Positions 11,201 through 22,111 of a DNA stretch of 64,000 bases are shown here, piece by piece; within the stretch, counting starts at the first letter, position 1, and the number at the start of each line of letters is the position of its first letter. Under the pieces are notes generated by a model. It made no database searches, had not been told where the DNA came from, and saw nothing but the letters and a program-made list of their open reading frames with translations. The stretch is from contig OZ010794.1 of NCBI GenBank assembly GCA_963932465.1, positions 212,921,748 through 212,985,747 of the forward strand. Reading direction: 5' to 3'. Source of the stretch: Maratus speciosus. Taxonomy: Eukaryota; Arthropoda; Arachnida; Araneae; Salticidae. Both the position numbers and the translations under genes were made by a program.

Positions 11201-12215
11201 AATGACCATAATAGCATTGTGTACGTTACATGCGTCATAGAGCGCAAGGACACGCAAGAGATTAAATGACATGAATGAATTATATTCCGAGTAATCAATA
11301 AGTGACAAAAGAAACAAAAATTTAATAATACGAAACGTATCAAAACACCAGAACGATGCGGTTTTCAAATAAATACTCATAAAGACATTTTTAGGTAGCT
11401 TTTACTGAAAGTAAACCCATTTATCCAACAAGTATGAGAATAACCTTTCATAATACAAATGTATTAAGCGTCCCGGCAGATTAGTATAGACTACTTTTTC
11501 TTAACCCTTTCGGGACGGGTGATGCATATATGCATCGTCAACAGGTTCATGTAGAATTTGTTTCTGGCACCATTATTAAATAAATGTAATATATGTCATT
11601 TTTAAATGAAACAATTTAGTCATTTTCTGGATTGCCTAGTTGCGTGGCAACTTTTCTTCTGGTGTATAGGTAGTGTGTTTTTCAACGCAATGGGAGCCAT
11701 GAGAATGCTTAAACGGGGCAGCTGACCGCAAAAAATTAAAGTAAATAAAGTAAGCAAACTTACAATAGAAATGTTAGTATAACAATATGCGGAAAAAAAT
11801 GTTCATTAGATCCTAACATACCTATCAGTCCGTAAACAGGCGAAAAAGGTACGATGGGGATGCCCCAGCATAAAAAAAGGCTCATTTCAGAGACCATACA
11901 TTATGGTTTATCCCAATATAAAAATACATAACACAGTGCAAAAAGGAAAAGTTTTAAAAAAATTACATATTTCAAGAGAAAAATAAAAATTATACACATG
12001 AAAGATTATTAAAAATCGGTAATAAAAAGTATAAATGAGGTGAGTTTAATCTAACAATAAAAGTAAACACATGATACAAAGAGTAAAATAAGAGAAAAAG
12101 AGGACGGCGCCCACCAAGTCTGGTAACTCTATGGAAATAGAGAAAAAAAGTAAAAAAGATGATAATGTATGCGAAAGATTAATCAAAGAAGGATAAACAA
12201 ATTTAATACGTGAGA
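11201..12215. other. Gene-free stretch with one decayed TTAA element start
   Basis: TTAACCCTTTCGGGACGGG at 11501 resembles family 2 and is followed by a TGCATATATGCA palindrome, but no matching right end is found. The rest shows no gene. Confidence 0.4.
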
Positions 12216-12978
12216 TTAACCCGCAAGGACGGGCGCGGTGTGTTTCGACACCCCACGCCCGAAAATATTCGTCTGCTGTCTCTCCCTATAAACCGAAGTG
12301 GTCGGGTCCAACAGTACCTACTTCCAACGTCACCTTACTCGCGTAGCATATGAAAACGGCGAATTCAGACTCTTTTTTGTGTTGTAGAATTATAGAATTT
12401 CGTATAGAAATTGAAGCTATGAGTAAAAACTGCAAAAAAATCTAAAGTTTCTGATCCATATACACCCTAATTATTATGAAAATTCATAAGTCTTTGTATT
12501 TTTATCCACAATAATGTATAATTTTATTATAATAAAAATTGTAAAGGAAAATTAAGTTTTTCGAATAAGGAAAAAAAAAAGTGAGTGATTTTAATTTATT
12601 GCAGGGCTCGCAGCGTTCCTAAAATTTTCGTACTTTGCTACCACTAAATTAAAACGATAATCTTAGTTGTATAATTCTATTATAGATGACAAAAGGATAT
12701 ACCACGAAGAATTCTTAATTAAAATACTGGTAGTAAAGGGCGAAAATTTTAGGAACGGTGCGAGCCCTGTTATTGTTTATTAATTCTTAAAATTAACGAT
12801 AATTTAACATTGCAGTTATCATATTTCACGAGAAAGAATGTAATTATTACGATGTTCACCAATAGATAGAATTCTAAAGATTTTTTTTTTATTTATGCCA
12901 TTTAGTATGTTTGGGGTGTGCTGACACCCCATGCCCGTTCTCGTGTTACATTTCACGGCGCCCGTCCTGCCGGGTTAA
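12216..12978. mobile_element. 763-bp TTAA element, GGACGGGCGC ends
   Basis: TTAA lies at both ends. Termini are TTAACCCGCAAGGACGGGCG and GGCGCCCGTCCTGCCGGG with TTAA. A second inner inverted repeat, GACACCCCACGCCCG and its relative ACACCCCATGCCCG, sits about 30-60 bases inside each end. No transposase frame. It hosts the hAT-like MITE at 12602. Confidence 0.85.
12602..12769. mobile_element. 168-bp hAT-like MITE, CAGGGCTCGCAGCG ends
   Basis: It runs from CAGGGCTCGCAGCGTTCC to GGAACGGTGCGAGCCCTG. The arms include AAAATTTTCG on both sides and the shared inner core GCTACCACTAA to ATACTGGTAG. The copy at 36922-38533 reduces to 169 bp after removing its insertions and aligns end to end by eye. Confidence 0.85.
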
Positions 12979-13003
12979 CAATTGAAAATAAAATTTAAGT
13001 TTT

Positions 13004-13030
13004 ATACACACACACACACATATATATATA
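13004..13030. repeat. (CA)n(TA)n microsatellite
   Basis: A CA dinucleotide run passes into TA. It lies at the 3' end of the LINE ORF1 relic, which may reflect slippage at the breakpoint where ORF2 would have followed. Confidence 0.85.
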
Positions 13031-13835
13031 GCAAACAAGACAAAAAGAAGACATGGAAAGAAAGGTAAAGAGGTTAACAGAAAAGAAGAAATTAATCTTC
13101 GTTAATGTTGAGTGGTTAGCGAGTTTATCAAATTCGGTAATTATGACTAACAATTTCTGCATTGGGTTATCAGCTTTTTTGGCTTGGGTTGAAATGTTTT
13201 TGATACAGCTTAAAAATGTAGTAATTTGTAGAACTTCTTTGATATCATTGAATGTATTGAATATTTCTTGAATGTCGTTAGAGTAACTTTTAGGAACTTT
13301 AGAGGAATTGGGAGAATTTTGAGAGTTATTGGATTTTAAGTTAGTAGGGAAGGAAAGGATATTTGTGGTTTCGTTATCTGTAACTTCAGAGTTTAACATA
13401 TTAGAACTAGTTGAGGGTTCAATGGTCTTTGCTTTTTTTGGTATAATTGAAGTCTTTAAGGATTTCTGCAAAGAGTTGGGTTTCTTTGGAAACCTGGTTA
13501 CCGCTATTATTTGAGGATTAGCGGTTCGTTTTGTTTTCTAGTCTATAAGTGTTTTTAGGGAAACTGCGATAATTAGCGGGATGTCCAAATATAAAATTAG
13601 CACTTTTGGGTGTTATTCGTCCATTGTGTTAACAGGTGGTGCTTAGATGTAAATAAGACACATTTTACGCATTTAGCGTTAAAGCCGCACACCTTTGAGA
13701 CGTGCCCTTTATCCTGACATTTGTAACATTGTTTAACTCTATTTTTACTGGTAAAGACTTCTATTTTAACAGAAATGTAGTGTATAACATTAATTTGGTA
13801 AATATCCTCAAATTGTTTATGTGGTAAAACATTAA

Positions 13836-14012
13836 CAGGATTGCCACGCTTCATGGGATTTTCCAGTCTAAATATCAATATTTTTTTACAGAAAAATATA
13901 TCTAGATTAACTGCACGAAATTTCGCCTGATTTAAAGAGAGATTCTTTGTAAGGAAATACTGGTGCCGAAGCATTTCCTGCTCTGGAAATTCCCTGTAGC
14001 GTGGCAACCCTG
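13836..14012. mobile_element. MITE inserted in the LINE ORF1 relic, TTGCCACGC ends
   Basis: CAGGATTGCCACGCTTCATG on the left pairs with GTAGCGTGGCAACCCTG on the right. Removing it brings the MPLYMV block and the NVLPHKQFEDIYQIN block together as expected for ORF1. No clear target duplication is visible. Confidence 0.75.
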
Positions 14013-14273
14013 AATAACCATGTAGAGTGGCATTGGGTGAGCTGTTTTACGATTTTTGAGCATGGCAGCCCTAGCGACTGTAAAACCATACTCTTTAAAG
14101 CTTCCTTCTAAATTTTGATGTCGGTGTAACATAGGAGGACTTTGATGCAGACTTTTTAGGGTCTTAACGCTCTAGTGTTAAGGGTAGTGTAATTTTTTTG
14201 TTTTTATCTGACCATTTGTAAGTTTTTTCTGAAGTCATCGTCGGTTTTACATTGGATAATAAGGAGTTCGCCT

Positions 14274-14501
14274 TTAATCCCTTAACGGTCGCATTAAATT
14301 ACGGTTTGAAAATTCAAATTTCTTATTGGCACTATTTTTTTTTTTAAATGAATATTCACCTTATTTAGTGACAGGTAAAATGATACCATAATAAAGCCAA
14401 TTGCACAATTTTATAAAACTGGTGGGAATTAAACAAATCGCAATAATAGGAATAAAAGACACAGCCCGTGAATATGACGGGAGTGAGAATTAAGGGGTTA
14501 A
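14274..14501. mobile_element. TTAA MITE, family 5, in the LINE relic
   Basis: TTAA-flanked copy of family 5 (ACGGTCGCATTAAATTACGG on the left; CCCGTGAATATGACGGG on the right). It separates two coding-like segments of the LINE ORF1 relic, so it inserted after the LINE. Confidence 0.85.
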
Positions 14502-15289
14502 GACCAATTTTAGGTTTTTCAGAGTTAATCTCCGTTATTTGTTGGACTAGTGTCGTCCAATTATTGTCAATTTCAATATAAAAAGAGTTAATAGTTTTTT
14601 TAGAATTACCAGCATTCTGGTCAGTATTTTCATTAACATTAGCTCATTATTTTCGCTAAGATTAACTCCATTAGAAATATTTTTAAATTTGTTGCTTAGG
14701 GGATAGAAGAACTCTCCTCTGAAAGAGGACGTTTAACTACTTTTTTAACAGCATTAAATAGATCGTCTTTAAGGCTCGTGTTAGTGAGAATAGTGTGAGA
14801 GGTTTTCTTATAGGCAACCGAGCAAAAAAATCCAAAATATGCGGAGTCTAACAAATTTTAAACGGTTGGCTCCCTTAGCAGCGAAAATGCCTCGTGCCAA
14901 GTTTTTCTTACCCCCTCTTGGTCAGTTGTAAATGCAGAACATACTTAACAATAGAGGTGAAAACATCACCCAAGATATCTCTGGCATAGTCCTCAAAATT
15001 CGAAGAGATGTTGTTGAACTCATCATTAAAACTAGCATTGTTTGGTATTTTATAAGTAACGGGTGCTATTTAAAAATAGTAGTGCCACTCAAATAAAATT
15101 TGCTTAAGATATGCCGCCACCAAAGGATTAAGGGGACCGGGTAAGCGAAATTCAACCAAAAAATCGATTTTTACTTTTTATGTCATTAAATAGCTTAAAC
15201 TTTTACCTTTTCAACGATGTATTACACATGTTTATACATATTAAAAAAAAGTGCTGGGTTTTTTCATTCTCTCTAAAAGCACTTCAGAG

Positions 15290-15472
15290 CAGTGGGCTAC
15301 TTTTTTTTTAATTCAGACTTGTTGATTGGTACCACATTTCTGAAGTGGTAAAATTCCCATTGTTTTCGCCTTAATCAATACGTTATTAAATAAGGTGAAT
15401 TTCACTATTTAAAAAAAGTGGTGCCAATCAAGAAATCAGAATTTTTAAAAAGTAGTCCACTGGCAATACTGC
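15290..15472. mobile_element. hAT-like MITE, CAGTGGGCTAC ends
   Basis: Inverted arms CAGTGGGCTAC and GTAGTCCACTGGCAATACTG enclose GATTGGTACCACATTTCTG and GTGGTGCCAATCAAG. The same element has an exact 8-bp duplication at 38855-39044, which types it as hAT-like. Confidence 0.75.
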
Positions 15473-16115
15473 TTCACAGCTTTAATTGACTTTTTCTCAA
15501 AACTTAGATTTTTCAGGTTTGTGTTCCTTCTTTTCAATATCTATTAAACGTAAGAACTCAGATTTTTCTAAATAATTATATTATGTTGTAGTGCATACTT
15601 TAACACAGGGATTTAATTATTTGTTGGGAATTATTTATTTTAAGCAGTGAAATCTTACCAAAAAGGCTAATTTTAAAATGTCTTTCAAAAAATAATTAAT
15701 ACAGTAGCCTCCCGCTTAACCGGCATAAACAGGACCGAGGGTTAGCCGGTTGAGAGAAAATCCGGTTAAAGCGGAGAACTAAAAAATTTTAAATAAGTAT
15801 CTGCGTAATTTAATTAGTTAAACCCGAACTATGCATTTAGTTTTTCCATTTGTGTAGTTTAAAAAAATTACACATTTTCTGTATTTTGTGAAATGAATAC
15901 TAGTTACAATTAACTAAATTGAAGAAAAATTATCACTAATAACAAATAATGAAAAATATTTAACACAAATTGTTGAAAATCCTGGCACACACCTTTATAA
16001 GAAATTAAAATTGATCTACATTATGTATATTTAAGTTAATCAACCATAAATAAATCAGTGATCTTCAGTTAAAGGCAAGATGCCCGACATTTTGCATCAT
16101 AATCTCTCCATCTCT

Positions 16116-16323
16116 TTAACCCCTTCGGGACGGGAGCCTTTTATGAAAATTTTAATCTTTTGTCACCGTTTTTTAAAAACAGAAATTTATGTCTTCTTGA
16201 ATCGAGAAAATGCGCTGATTAAATAAAGCAAATTTTACAGTAAAATTTTACTGGTGAGAAAAAACAAGGATTCTGAGTGCTTCATGCGGCACGTATACGT
16301 GCCGCTCGTCCCAAAGGGGTTAA
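16116..16323. mobile_element. TTAA MITE, family 2, inside the Tigger relic
   Basis: 208 bp with TTAA flanks (TTAACCCCTTCGGGACGGG; GTGCCGCTCGTCCCAAAGGG with TTAA). It interrupts the end of the Tigger transposase reading frame. Confidence 0.88.
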
Positions 16324-16610
16324 CATCATAAGTTTAACCGAGGAAGCTGTTAGCCGCTGCTCAACATAGCGTAGCAACTCTAATGCTTTTACCCGTTCCG
16401 CATGAGGAATTTTAGCAGTGTCAACTTCAACTGGATCATAATCAGGATCGTCTTCGTATTGAACAACATCAGTTATAGTCCTTATTATACCCTCGTCAAA
16501 AAATGTTTCATGCTTGAGATCTTTATCAGACTCAAATAATTCTTAATACATCTTCAACGGTGATCTGTTCGCATCCCTCAAGCTTTTTAAAAGTTTGTAC
16601 AAAACAGTTT
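16324..16610 (-). pseudogene. Tigger-type transposase, C-terminal fragment
   Basis: The minus strand reads KLEGCEQITVEDVLRII, a frameshift, then DLKHETFFDEGIIRTITDVV and QYEDDPDYDPVEVDTAKIPH, followed by AERVKALELLRYVEQR. The acidic stretch followed by a short helix of the HAERVKALELLRYVEQ type is characteristic of the tail of Tigger/pogo (DDE_1) transposases. The catalytic domain is absent and a stop plus a frameshift are present, so it cannot act. The frame continues a little way across the MITE at 16116-16323. Confidence 0.7.
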
Positions 16611-17295
16611 GCAGATAGATCAGACATTACAGAGTTCTGGGGGGAGGGGTGAACTTTTGACCATTAAAAACACAAAATATCAAATCTTCCGCGGGGGACA
16701 TCTCATTGTTCCTGGGGGGAATGCTCCCCCCTCGGGCCATACCCTTAATTCAATACTGGTGAAGGTCAACGCGTATCCATTTAGAACCGGTGTTCGCCTT
16801 TCTGGATTATGCCTCCTTCACCTCGAGATTACACTTCAGCTTGAAAGCGCAAGCTGAGTTCCTGAGGCCGCCATCCCTGAATTTTCCCTGATGTTGGGAG
16901 AAAAGTCGGCCGGTTAAACCAGAGTTCCTGTGAAGAGGGAGTCTAATTAATTTTCAGTTTCACTTAGAACGAAAAAGGTCTGTTAAAATACGTAAAGCAT
17001 GTTATTCAAACTTCTCTAAAAAATCTAGACCTCTATCTTTCACCATTTCTGACAAAAAGTTGCCGTTATTTCCCGCGTAAGCGCCGCGGCTTAGTTAAAT
17101 CTTTTTCAAACCGAAAATTTTATCCAAAAAAAAGAAGTCAAATAAGTACTAAGCAGAAGTGATTCACATTTTATTTAAAATAAATTCTGGTAGGAAATCG
17201 AGTTATCTGAGGTGCGGCGGATTCGCGCGAAATCACGGTACATAAAGTTGGTGTATTTTAACATGGGATAGATAGAGCTTACCCGGTCCCCTTAA

Positions 17296-17478
17296 GTGAG
17301 ATTTTTTGATTGCAACCACTTTTCTGAAGTAGAAATCGTCATCTTATTTAATGGCAGGAAAAATAATGATAATTAAGCCAATTACTCGACCTTAAAAAAT
17401 CGGTGAGAATATGAATTTAAAAAAAAGTAGGCTACACTGCCCGTGAAAGCCATAGGTGCAAAAATTAAGGTGTAAAAA
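17296..17478. mobile_element. Family 5-like MITE remnant
   Basis: GATTGCAACCACTTTTCTG, TCTTATTTAATGGCAGG and CTGCCCGTGAAAGCC in the family 5 order, ending AATTAAGGTGT. Its left end is missing where the 15128-17295 element abuts. Confidence 0.55.
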
Positions 17479-17504
17479 TATACACCATTAATGAATATGG
17501 GGAT

Positions 17505-17705
17505 TAGGGTTGTCAGTTATCCTTCCTCCGAAAAATTCAGAGTAGTAATTTGTTTTTCATTATTTGACGACAGACATTTGGTGAGTACATAATGTGAAAG
17601 TTTTTCTTTCGTAATTTCTGAATAAAAATGCCGTTTATACTGGTGAACATAGGAATACAATCTGCCTTTAAATGACCGAAAGAGATGATATAGAGGGTGT
17701 TGTAA
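17505..17705. mobile_element. Small hairpin element, AATTCAGAGTAG type
   Basis: AAAAATTCAGAGTAGTAATT and AATTTCTGAATAAAAATG resemble the 7965-8110 hairpin. The boundaries are soft. Confidence 0.4.
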
Positions 17706-17997
17706 AAGTGTCAAAATAGTAAAGAAAGCAATAATTCCACAGTTATAGGCATTGTAGAATTATACGGTTAAAGAACATGAGAAGATGATACACTTAATGA
17801 TATCAAAAGTAAAAAAAAAAAAAAAAAACAAGAAGTATATAATTCGAAAAGTTATAACACAGCAGTCACATAACTGTTTGTATAGACGTTGGATTTTTTG
17901 ATAGATTTCACAAAAAAGAAACTTGCTTTTCCAGCTAACGAGAAAAGAAAACTTAATGATTTAAACTCCATTGAAAAATAAATACAATTTATATAGC

Positions 17998-18451
17998 CGG
18001 TACCATGTCAAACTATCCAATGTGAAAACAGTGGGCTAGTTTTTTAAAATTCAGATTTCTTGATTGCCACCTCTTTTCTTGAAATAGTAAAATTCACCTT
18101 ATTTAACCTTATTTAATGACAATTTAATTAATGCGAAAACAAGGGGAATTGTACTATTTCAGAAAAGTGATGCCAATCAAGAAATCTGAATTTAAAAAAT
18201 GTAGCACACTGTTTTCACAATGGGCTAATTCCATGAAAACTTGTCATGCTTGTCACACAGCTGAAAATCGCTTTGCTTGTTGGCCACCGTTATTTTAGAA
18301 AAGTTTGCTTCTCGTTATTCAATTGTTAAGACATCTCCGATAATATAAGTCACATTTTCCGTTCTAAAATACTGGTAGCCAAAACCGTACTATGTGACAG
18401 GCATCACGTGTTTTCATGGAATTAGCCATTGTATAGTTTGACATAGTACCG
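17998..18451. mobile_element. MITE, CGGTACCATGTCAAAC ends, two-level nest
   Basis: CGGTACCATGTCAAACTATC on the left pairs with GTTTGACATAGTACCG on the right. Inside is a CAGTGGGCTAG-type element, then a third element at 18222-18428. The 54273-54515 copy has the first two levels but not the third. Confidence 0.8.
18222..18428. mobile_element. Nested MITE, GGCTAATTCCATG ends
   Basis: GGGCTAATTCCATGAAAAC and GTTTTCATGGAATTAGCC form the termini. The core GGCCACCGTTATTTTAG and ATACTGGTAGCC is present. It is a sister of 8621-8834. Confidence 0.75.
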
Positions 18452-18592
18452 ACGATATCTAGAGCACTTTTGTAATAAAGAAATTCAGATATACATATTG
18501 ATGACTGTAAGAAATTTGCTTCGTTAAAGAAACTGCGGTGGAATTTTATGCTGGGGTTGGATTAGTAAACTGCTGAAAGGAAAGTGTAAATA

Positions 18593-18745
18593 CGCGTCAT
18601 TTAACATTCAGAAATTTCTGAATAGTAATATTTATTACTTAATGGGAGATATTTCTTAATTTCATAATGTAAATAACTCTTCTTTCGGAATTTCTGGTAT
18701 GAATTCTGAATTTCTGAATAAATAAGAGGATCAAACTTGTAACCC
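18593..18745. mobile_element. Small hairpin element, CAGAAATTTCTG type
   Basis: ATTCAGAAATTTCTGAATAG and ATTCTGAATTTCTGAATAAA form the arms, related to 7965-8110. Confidence 0.45.
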
Positions 18746-19036
18746 TTTAGTCGGAGATGTACACAAAAAAGGACACCTAATTTTAAGAGTACTGACACCA
18801 AGAATATTTAATTAGAATTTTTATTTTCTAAAGTTCGGGAAATTTAACAAGTTTTTATTTTCTTCTAAAATTTGTTTGTAAATTCTGGTGTCAGCGCATC
18901 ATTACATCATTTTGCAAACAAAATTACTCCGCACCGGAAAGGTTTAAGGGGCTACTTCAGTCATCCAGGAAGACCCGCTAGCTAATGGAAGAATTTTTTA
19001 AAGATATCTCGTTTGTGCTTAAATATTGTTAAGTGA

Positions 19037-19252
19037 GTTTTATTGCATTGTATACCTTAGGTCAATCTGTACAAAGGGCGTTTCTTTTACTTTTCCTATT
19101 TTGCTTACAGATTTATTTTATGAGGGTACTTTCCCTTTCGAAACCGGTTTCGAAAATGAAAGTGTCCTTAGTAAAAATACCTAAAAAAAATCTAAAAATT
19201 AAAAAAAAAAATTACTTTGGACAGATTGATCTCAGCTATCCAACGCAAAACT
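19037..19252. mobile_element. Hairpin MITE, CAATCTGTACAAAG arms
   Basis: GTTTTATTGCATTGTATACC and GTCAATCTGTACAAAG on the left pair with CTTTGGACAGATTGATC and CAACGCAAAAC on the right. The interior GAAACCGGTTTCGAAAATG resembles the element at 41998-42206. Confidence 0.6.
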
Positions 19253-19315
19253 AGTATGTCATGACCATCACAAAACTTTCTTCTATATAAATCACGTCAA
19301 TTAAATCATTTAAAT

Positions 19316-19901
19316 ACCGTATATACTGGCGTATAAGTCGACCCCCTAACTTTCGAATGCAAATTCTGGAAAAAATCAAAAACCCGCGTATAAGTTGACC
19401 CCCTAACTTTTTGCTTCAACTTTGCACAAAATCAAACCAAAGATTTCACTTGCCAATGCAAAAAAGTACTAAGTTAACAAAAACAAATCATTGAAATTCT
19501 TTTAAATGACAAATTATTATTATTTGTATATTTTATATATTATTTTTCTATTCATACACATAAAATGGCATATTTTTGTAGTATTCGAAGATTTTGCTTT
19601 TGCTTTTTTAACACTAGAAAAACGGGGAATTTTACTCAAATTTTATAAAAATATTTCCCACCAGAATTTTTATTTTAAATCATTAACTTATTTATTTAAC
19701 TAGTTATTTTATTTTGTACCTTTTTAAACTAGTTTTATAAAAGAAATTTTGGTTCGAACCGGGATATATTTGTTTCGTAGCCGTCAAAATAACCGCTCAC
19801 CGTCTTTCTAGTGTTAACTGACTCGCGTATAAGTCGACCCCCCCAAATTGCTTACCGAAAATTGTCAGAAATTCCTCGACTTGTACGCGAGTATATACGG
19901 T
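19316..19901. mobile_element. MITE, ACCGTATATAC ends with subterminal repeats
   Basis: ACCGTATATACTGGCGTATA on the left, TACGCGAGTATATACGGT on the right, next to TA. The motif CGTATAAGTCGACCCCC occurs near the left end and again near 19826, with a variant near 19385, as expected for repeated transposase-binding sites. A TTAA element is nested at 19608. Confidence 0.8.
19608..19817. mobile_element. Nested TTAA MITE, ACACTAGAAA ends
   Basis: 210 bp, TTAACACTAGAAAAACGG to CCGTCTTTCTAGTGTTAA, with TTAA on both sides, inserted in the ACCGTATATAC element. Confidence 0.85.
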
Positions 19902-19919
19902 AGTACAAAAAATTACGAA

Positions 19920-20700
19920 AGTATATCTGAATTTGAAGTTTGATGAAAATTCGTGCATTAGTTCGTGAGTTAGAGCATAGCAGAAATTCTGAAAAATGTA
20001 GTATAGCAGCGCCACCTATTGAGCGATTTACACCAAAAAATGAGCAGCTCTAATTCATATCCAGTTATACTTAAATCTGAATTTTGTTGAAAATACAGGC
20101 ATTAGTTCTTGAGATAGAGCTACTACGGAAAAAATGCATCCTAGCAGCGCCACCTGTTGAGCGATTTACACCAAAATGTATAAATATTCAATACATGTCA
20201 AGGACTACCTGAATCTGAAGTTTGATGAAAATGCGTGCATTAGTTCTGGAGATTGATCTATTACGGAAATCGTGAAAAATGCGGCATAGCAGCGCCACAT
20301 GTTGAGCGATTTACACCAAAAACTAAGCAGCACTAATTCGTATCCAGGTATACTTGAATCTGAAGTTTGTTGAAAATCCAAGCATTAGTTCTTGAGATAG
20401 AGCTATTGCTGAAATCGCAAAAAATGCAGCCTAGCAGCGCCACCTGTTGAGCGATTTACACGAAAATGTGTAAAACGTCAATTCATATAAGGACTAACGG
20501 AATCTGAAGTTTGATAAAAATCCGTGCATTAGTTCTGGAGATTGGGCTATTGTGGAAATCTTGAAAAATGCTGCATAGCAGCGCCACCTGTTGAGCGATT
20601 TATACCAAAAACAAATCAGAACCAATTTATATCAGGGACCAACTGAATATAATTTTTTATTTAAATTCCGTGCATTAGTTCTTGAGATAGCGCGCCCACA
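19920..20700 (+). repeat. Tandem repeat, ~145-bp period, alternating subtypes
   Basis: The phrase GCGCCACCTGTTGAGCGATT (or one-base variants) recurs at about 20009, 20149, 20294, 20439 and 20583, a spacing of 138-145 bases. Alternate units share private features: one set has GGAGATTG and AAAAACTAAG, the other GAGATAGAGC and ATGTGTAAAA. This implies a dimeric repeat of about 290 bases. GCATTAGTTCT is the other constant phrase. No long open frame. Confidence 0.88.
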
Positions 20701-20772
20701 AAATTTGTGTCACAGGCATACAGACAGACAGCGTCATAATGGCCCAATAATGAACCACCGCCCTTGAAGGGG

Positions 20773-20965
20773 TTAACCCTTTGCACTAGAGAGGTGGTTC
20801 TCACTCACCACTTGGGTTGCCAGGTTTCCAGCTTAAATCGGAGCTCTGGACACCACAAAATTTTTAGAGTTTAATTCGCCATCTTTAATCGCAGATAATT
20901 CTGCCATTAGATAAGAAGATGAAAGTTACTTTAAAATACTATTGTCCAGAGCATTTAGAGCCTCG
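20773..20965. mobile_element. Family 4 TTAA MITE, right-truncated
   Basis: TTAACCCTTTGCACTAGAG and CTCACTCACCACTTGG match the left end of the complete copy at 36968-37225. Core blocks GGACACCACAAAATTTTTAG and ATACTATTGTCCAGAGC follow, then similarity fades. Confidence 0.65.
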
Positions 20966-21118
20966 ATTATCTTGCCGTGACAAATTTGACTTGACAAATT
21001 CACAGGAAATCTCCCGAAAGGTATACCATCAATAACTTGCATGAGTAATTTGTTTTGAAACTGATGCAAAACTCTCTTTAATTCACGAAAGTGACGAAAG
21101 CAAAAGATCCCTCTGTTC

Positions 21119-21285
21119 ACGGCTGCCACAGGCGACTATTTTTGTATTATTCGTACCACTATTTTAAGAAAGTAAATTTTCTAGTTTATTTCTCTTGCAG
21201 ATGTTACCAAAGTGTATGTGAAACATTTTTGTCCAAAAAAATGGTGCGAAAAAGAATTAAAAAATAGTCGCATGTGGCAGACCTG
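21119..21285. mobile_element. hAT-like MITE, GGCTGCCACAGGCGACTA ends
   Basis: GGCTGCCACAGGCGACTA on the left pairs with TAGTCGCATGTGGCAGACCTG on the right. The interior has GTACCACTATTTTAAG. Copies are at 22508-22678 and, decayed, at 39768-39924. Confidence 0.78.
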
Positions 21286-21678
21286 CTCTTTTGAGAGAAT
21301 AGACAATCAGCACATACACAGAAATTATAGAAATCGGGTGCTACTCCAAGGTAAGACACACACATCACTATTGCCGTTATTGAATCTCATTTTCATTGAT
21401 TGGTAAAGTTAAAGAACCTAGAAAAATGTATTTATTTATTTTTTACTCTTCAAGTGTAGTTATTTTTTGTAAAGTAACTTTTTATCTATAATCTGCAACT
21501 TATTTCATATAAAAATTCTCACAAATTAAAAAGTTATTTTAATTTACTAAGATATGTTCATGTTTTCGGTCATTTTCAAATTATATTGAAAATTTTAATT
21601 TTTAAATGAATTTTTCTCAATATTATTGGATTTTTCTAAAATATCGTTTAATTGATATTTATTTATCTATATTTGCCT

Positions 21679-22111
21679 TTAACCCCATTCGAATCTATGA
21701 GTTTTAACCCTTTCGGGACTGAATACCTTACAAAAATTTTAGTTAGTTTGCTCCGCTTTTTTTAAACGCTATACTTATCAAATACCTAAAAAGACTCAAA
21801 TTTTTTAGTACAAATATTACCTTAACCACTTGAGGGGCAAGCAATTTTGTTTGTGTAATGCTGAATTCCTACCGGAAATTTAGAAAATTTTTATTTCAAA
21901 GTAAGGAAAAGCAATTTTACGACCCCTTTTTTTTCCACCAAAGTTAGTAAAGTAAAATTTCATAAAATTTTTCTGGTGCTAATCTTCATTAATCGTAGAT
22001 GTAATAAAATATATCCCACCGCCCCTCAAGAGGTTAATTTGTTAACGGTGGTAAAACTATGCATGCATCTTCTGACGGCGCGTATACATCAATAGACCTC
22101 AATGGGGTTAG
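21679..22111. mobile_element. TTAA element, TTAACCCCATTCGAATC ends, interrupted
   Basis: The left end is TTAACCCCATTCGAATCTATG; the right end AATAGACCTCAATGGGGTTA is its diverged complement. A second TTAACCCTTTCGGGAC start lies at 21704, and a family 1 MITE at 21822-22037 interrupts it. A right-end relative occurs at about 47230-47342. Confidence 0.6.
21822..22037. mobile_element. Nested TTAA MITE, family 1
   Basis: TTAACCACTTGAGGGGC to GCCCCTCAAGAGGTTAA, TTAA on both sides. The interior matches 5834-6042. Confidence 0.85.

Larger units (their letters stand above)
12995..15075 (-). pseudogene. Degenerate LINE ORF1 (X-element/Jockey-like gag), split by two MITEs
   Basis: Read on the minus strand, scattered frames assemble into a retrotransposon ORF1, a nucleic-acid-binding protein that coats element RNA. 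An N-terminal-like piece lies at about 15060-14900, with another at 14640-14510 (NNWTTLVQQITEIN). After a MITE comes GELLIIQCKTDDDFRKNLQ near 14270-14210, then EYGFTVARAAMLKNRKTAHP near 14080. A second MITE interrupts, and the frame resumes with a perfect CX2CX4HX4C knuckle (CYKCQDKGHVSKVC) near 13700 and a damaged second knuckle starting CVKC. A frameshift leads to GHPANYRSFPKN, expected after the knuckles in this family, then a tail ending near 12995. Frameshifts and stops make it non-functional. No reverse transcriptase follows. Assignment to the Jockey/X-element group rests on the order of blocks and the knuckle. Confidence 0.75.
15702..16943 (-). mobile_element. Degenerate Tigger/pogo-like transposon
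   Basis: The left end CAGTAGCCTCCCGCTTAACC follows TA. The right end (GGTTAAACCAGAGTTCCTG to AGAGGGAGTCT) is a diverged complement. CCGGTTAAGCGG-like blocks are typical of Tigger/pogo termini. A transposase C-terminal fragment is legible on the minus strand (16324-16610), and a 208-bp MITE sits in its 3' part. Confidence 0.7.
15128..17295 (+). mobile_element. 2.17-kb TTAA element with GGGGACCGGGTAAG terminus
   Basis: It runs from TTAAGGGGACCGGGTAAGC to GCTTACCCGGTCCCCTTAA, a clean terminal inverted repeat with TTAA flanks. A second copy in opposite orientation is at 54574-56221. Both contain the CAGTGGGCTAC-type MITE at the same relative place. This copy also hosts a Tigger relic. No transposase of its own is seen, so it is non-autonomous as it stands. 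Confidence 0.85.

Noticed and set aside
16609..16857. Open frame in the GC-richer part of the Tigger relic
   Set aside because: No domain or match that I recognise; it lies in transposon debris between the transposase tail and the terminus.
19920..20700. CRISPR-like regular repeats
   Set aside because: Spacing of ~145 bases with the whole unit repeated, no constant short repeats with unique spacers, and a eukaryotic context. It is an ordinary tandem repeat.
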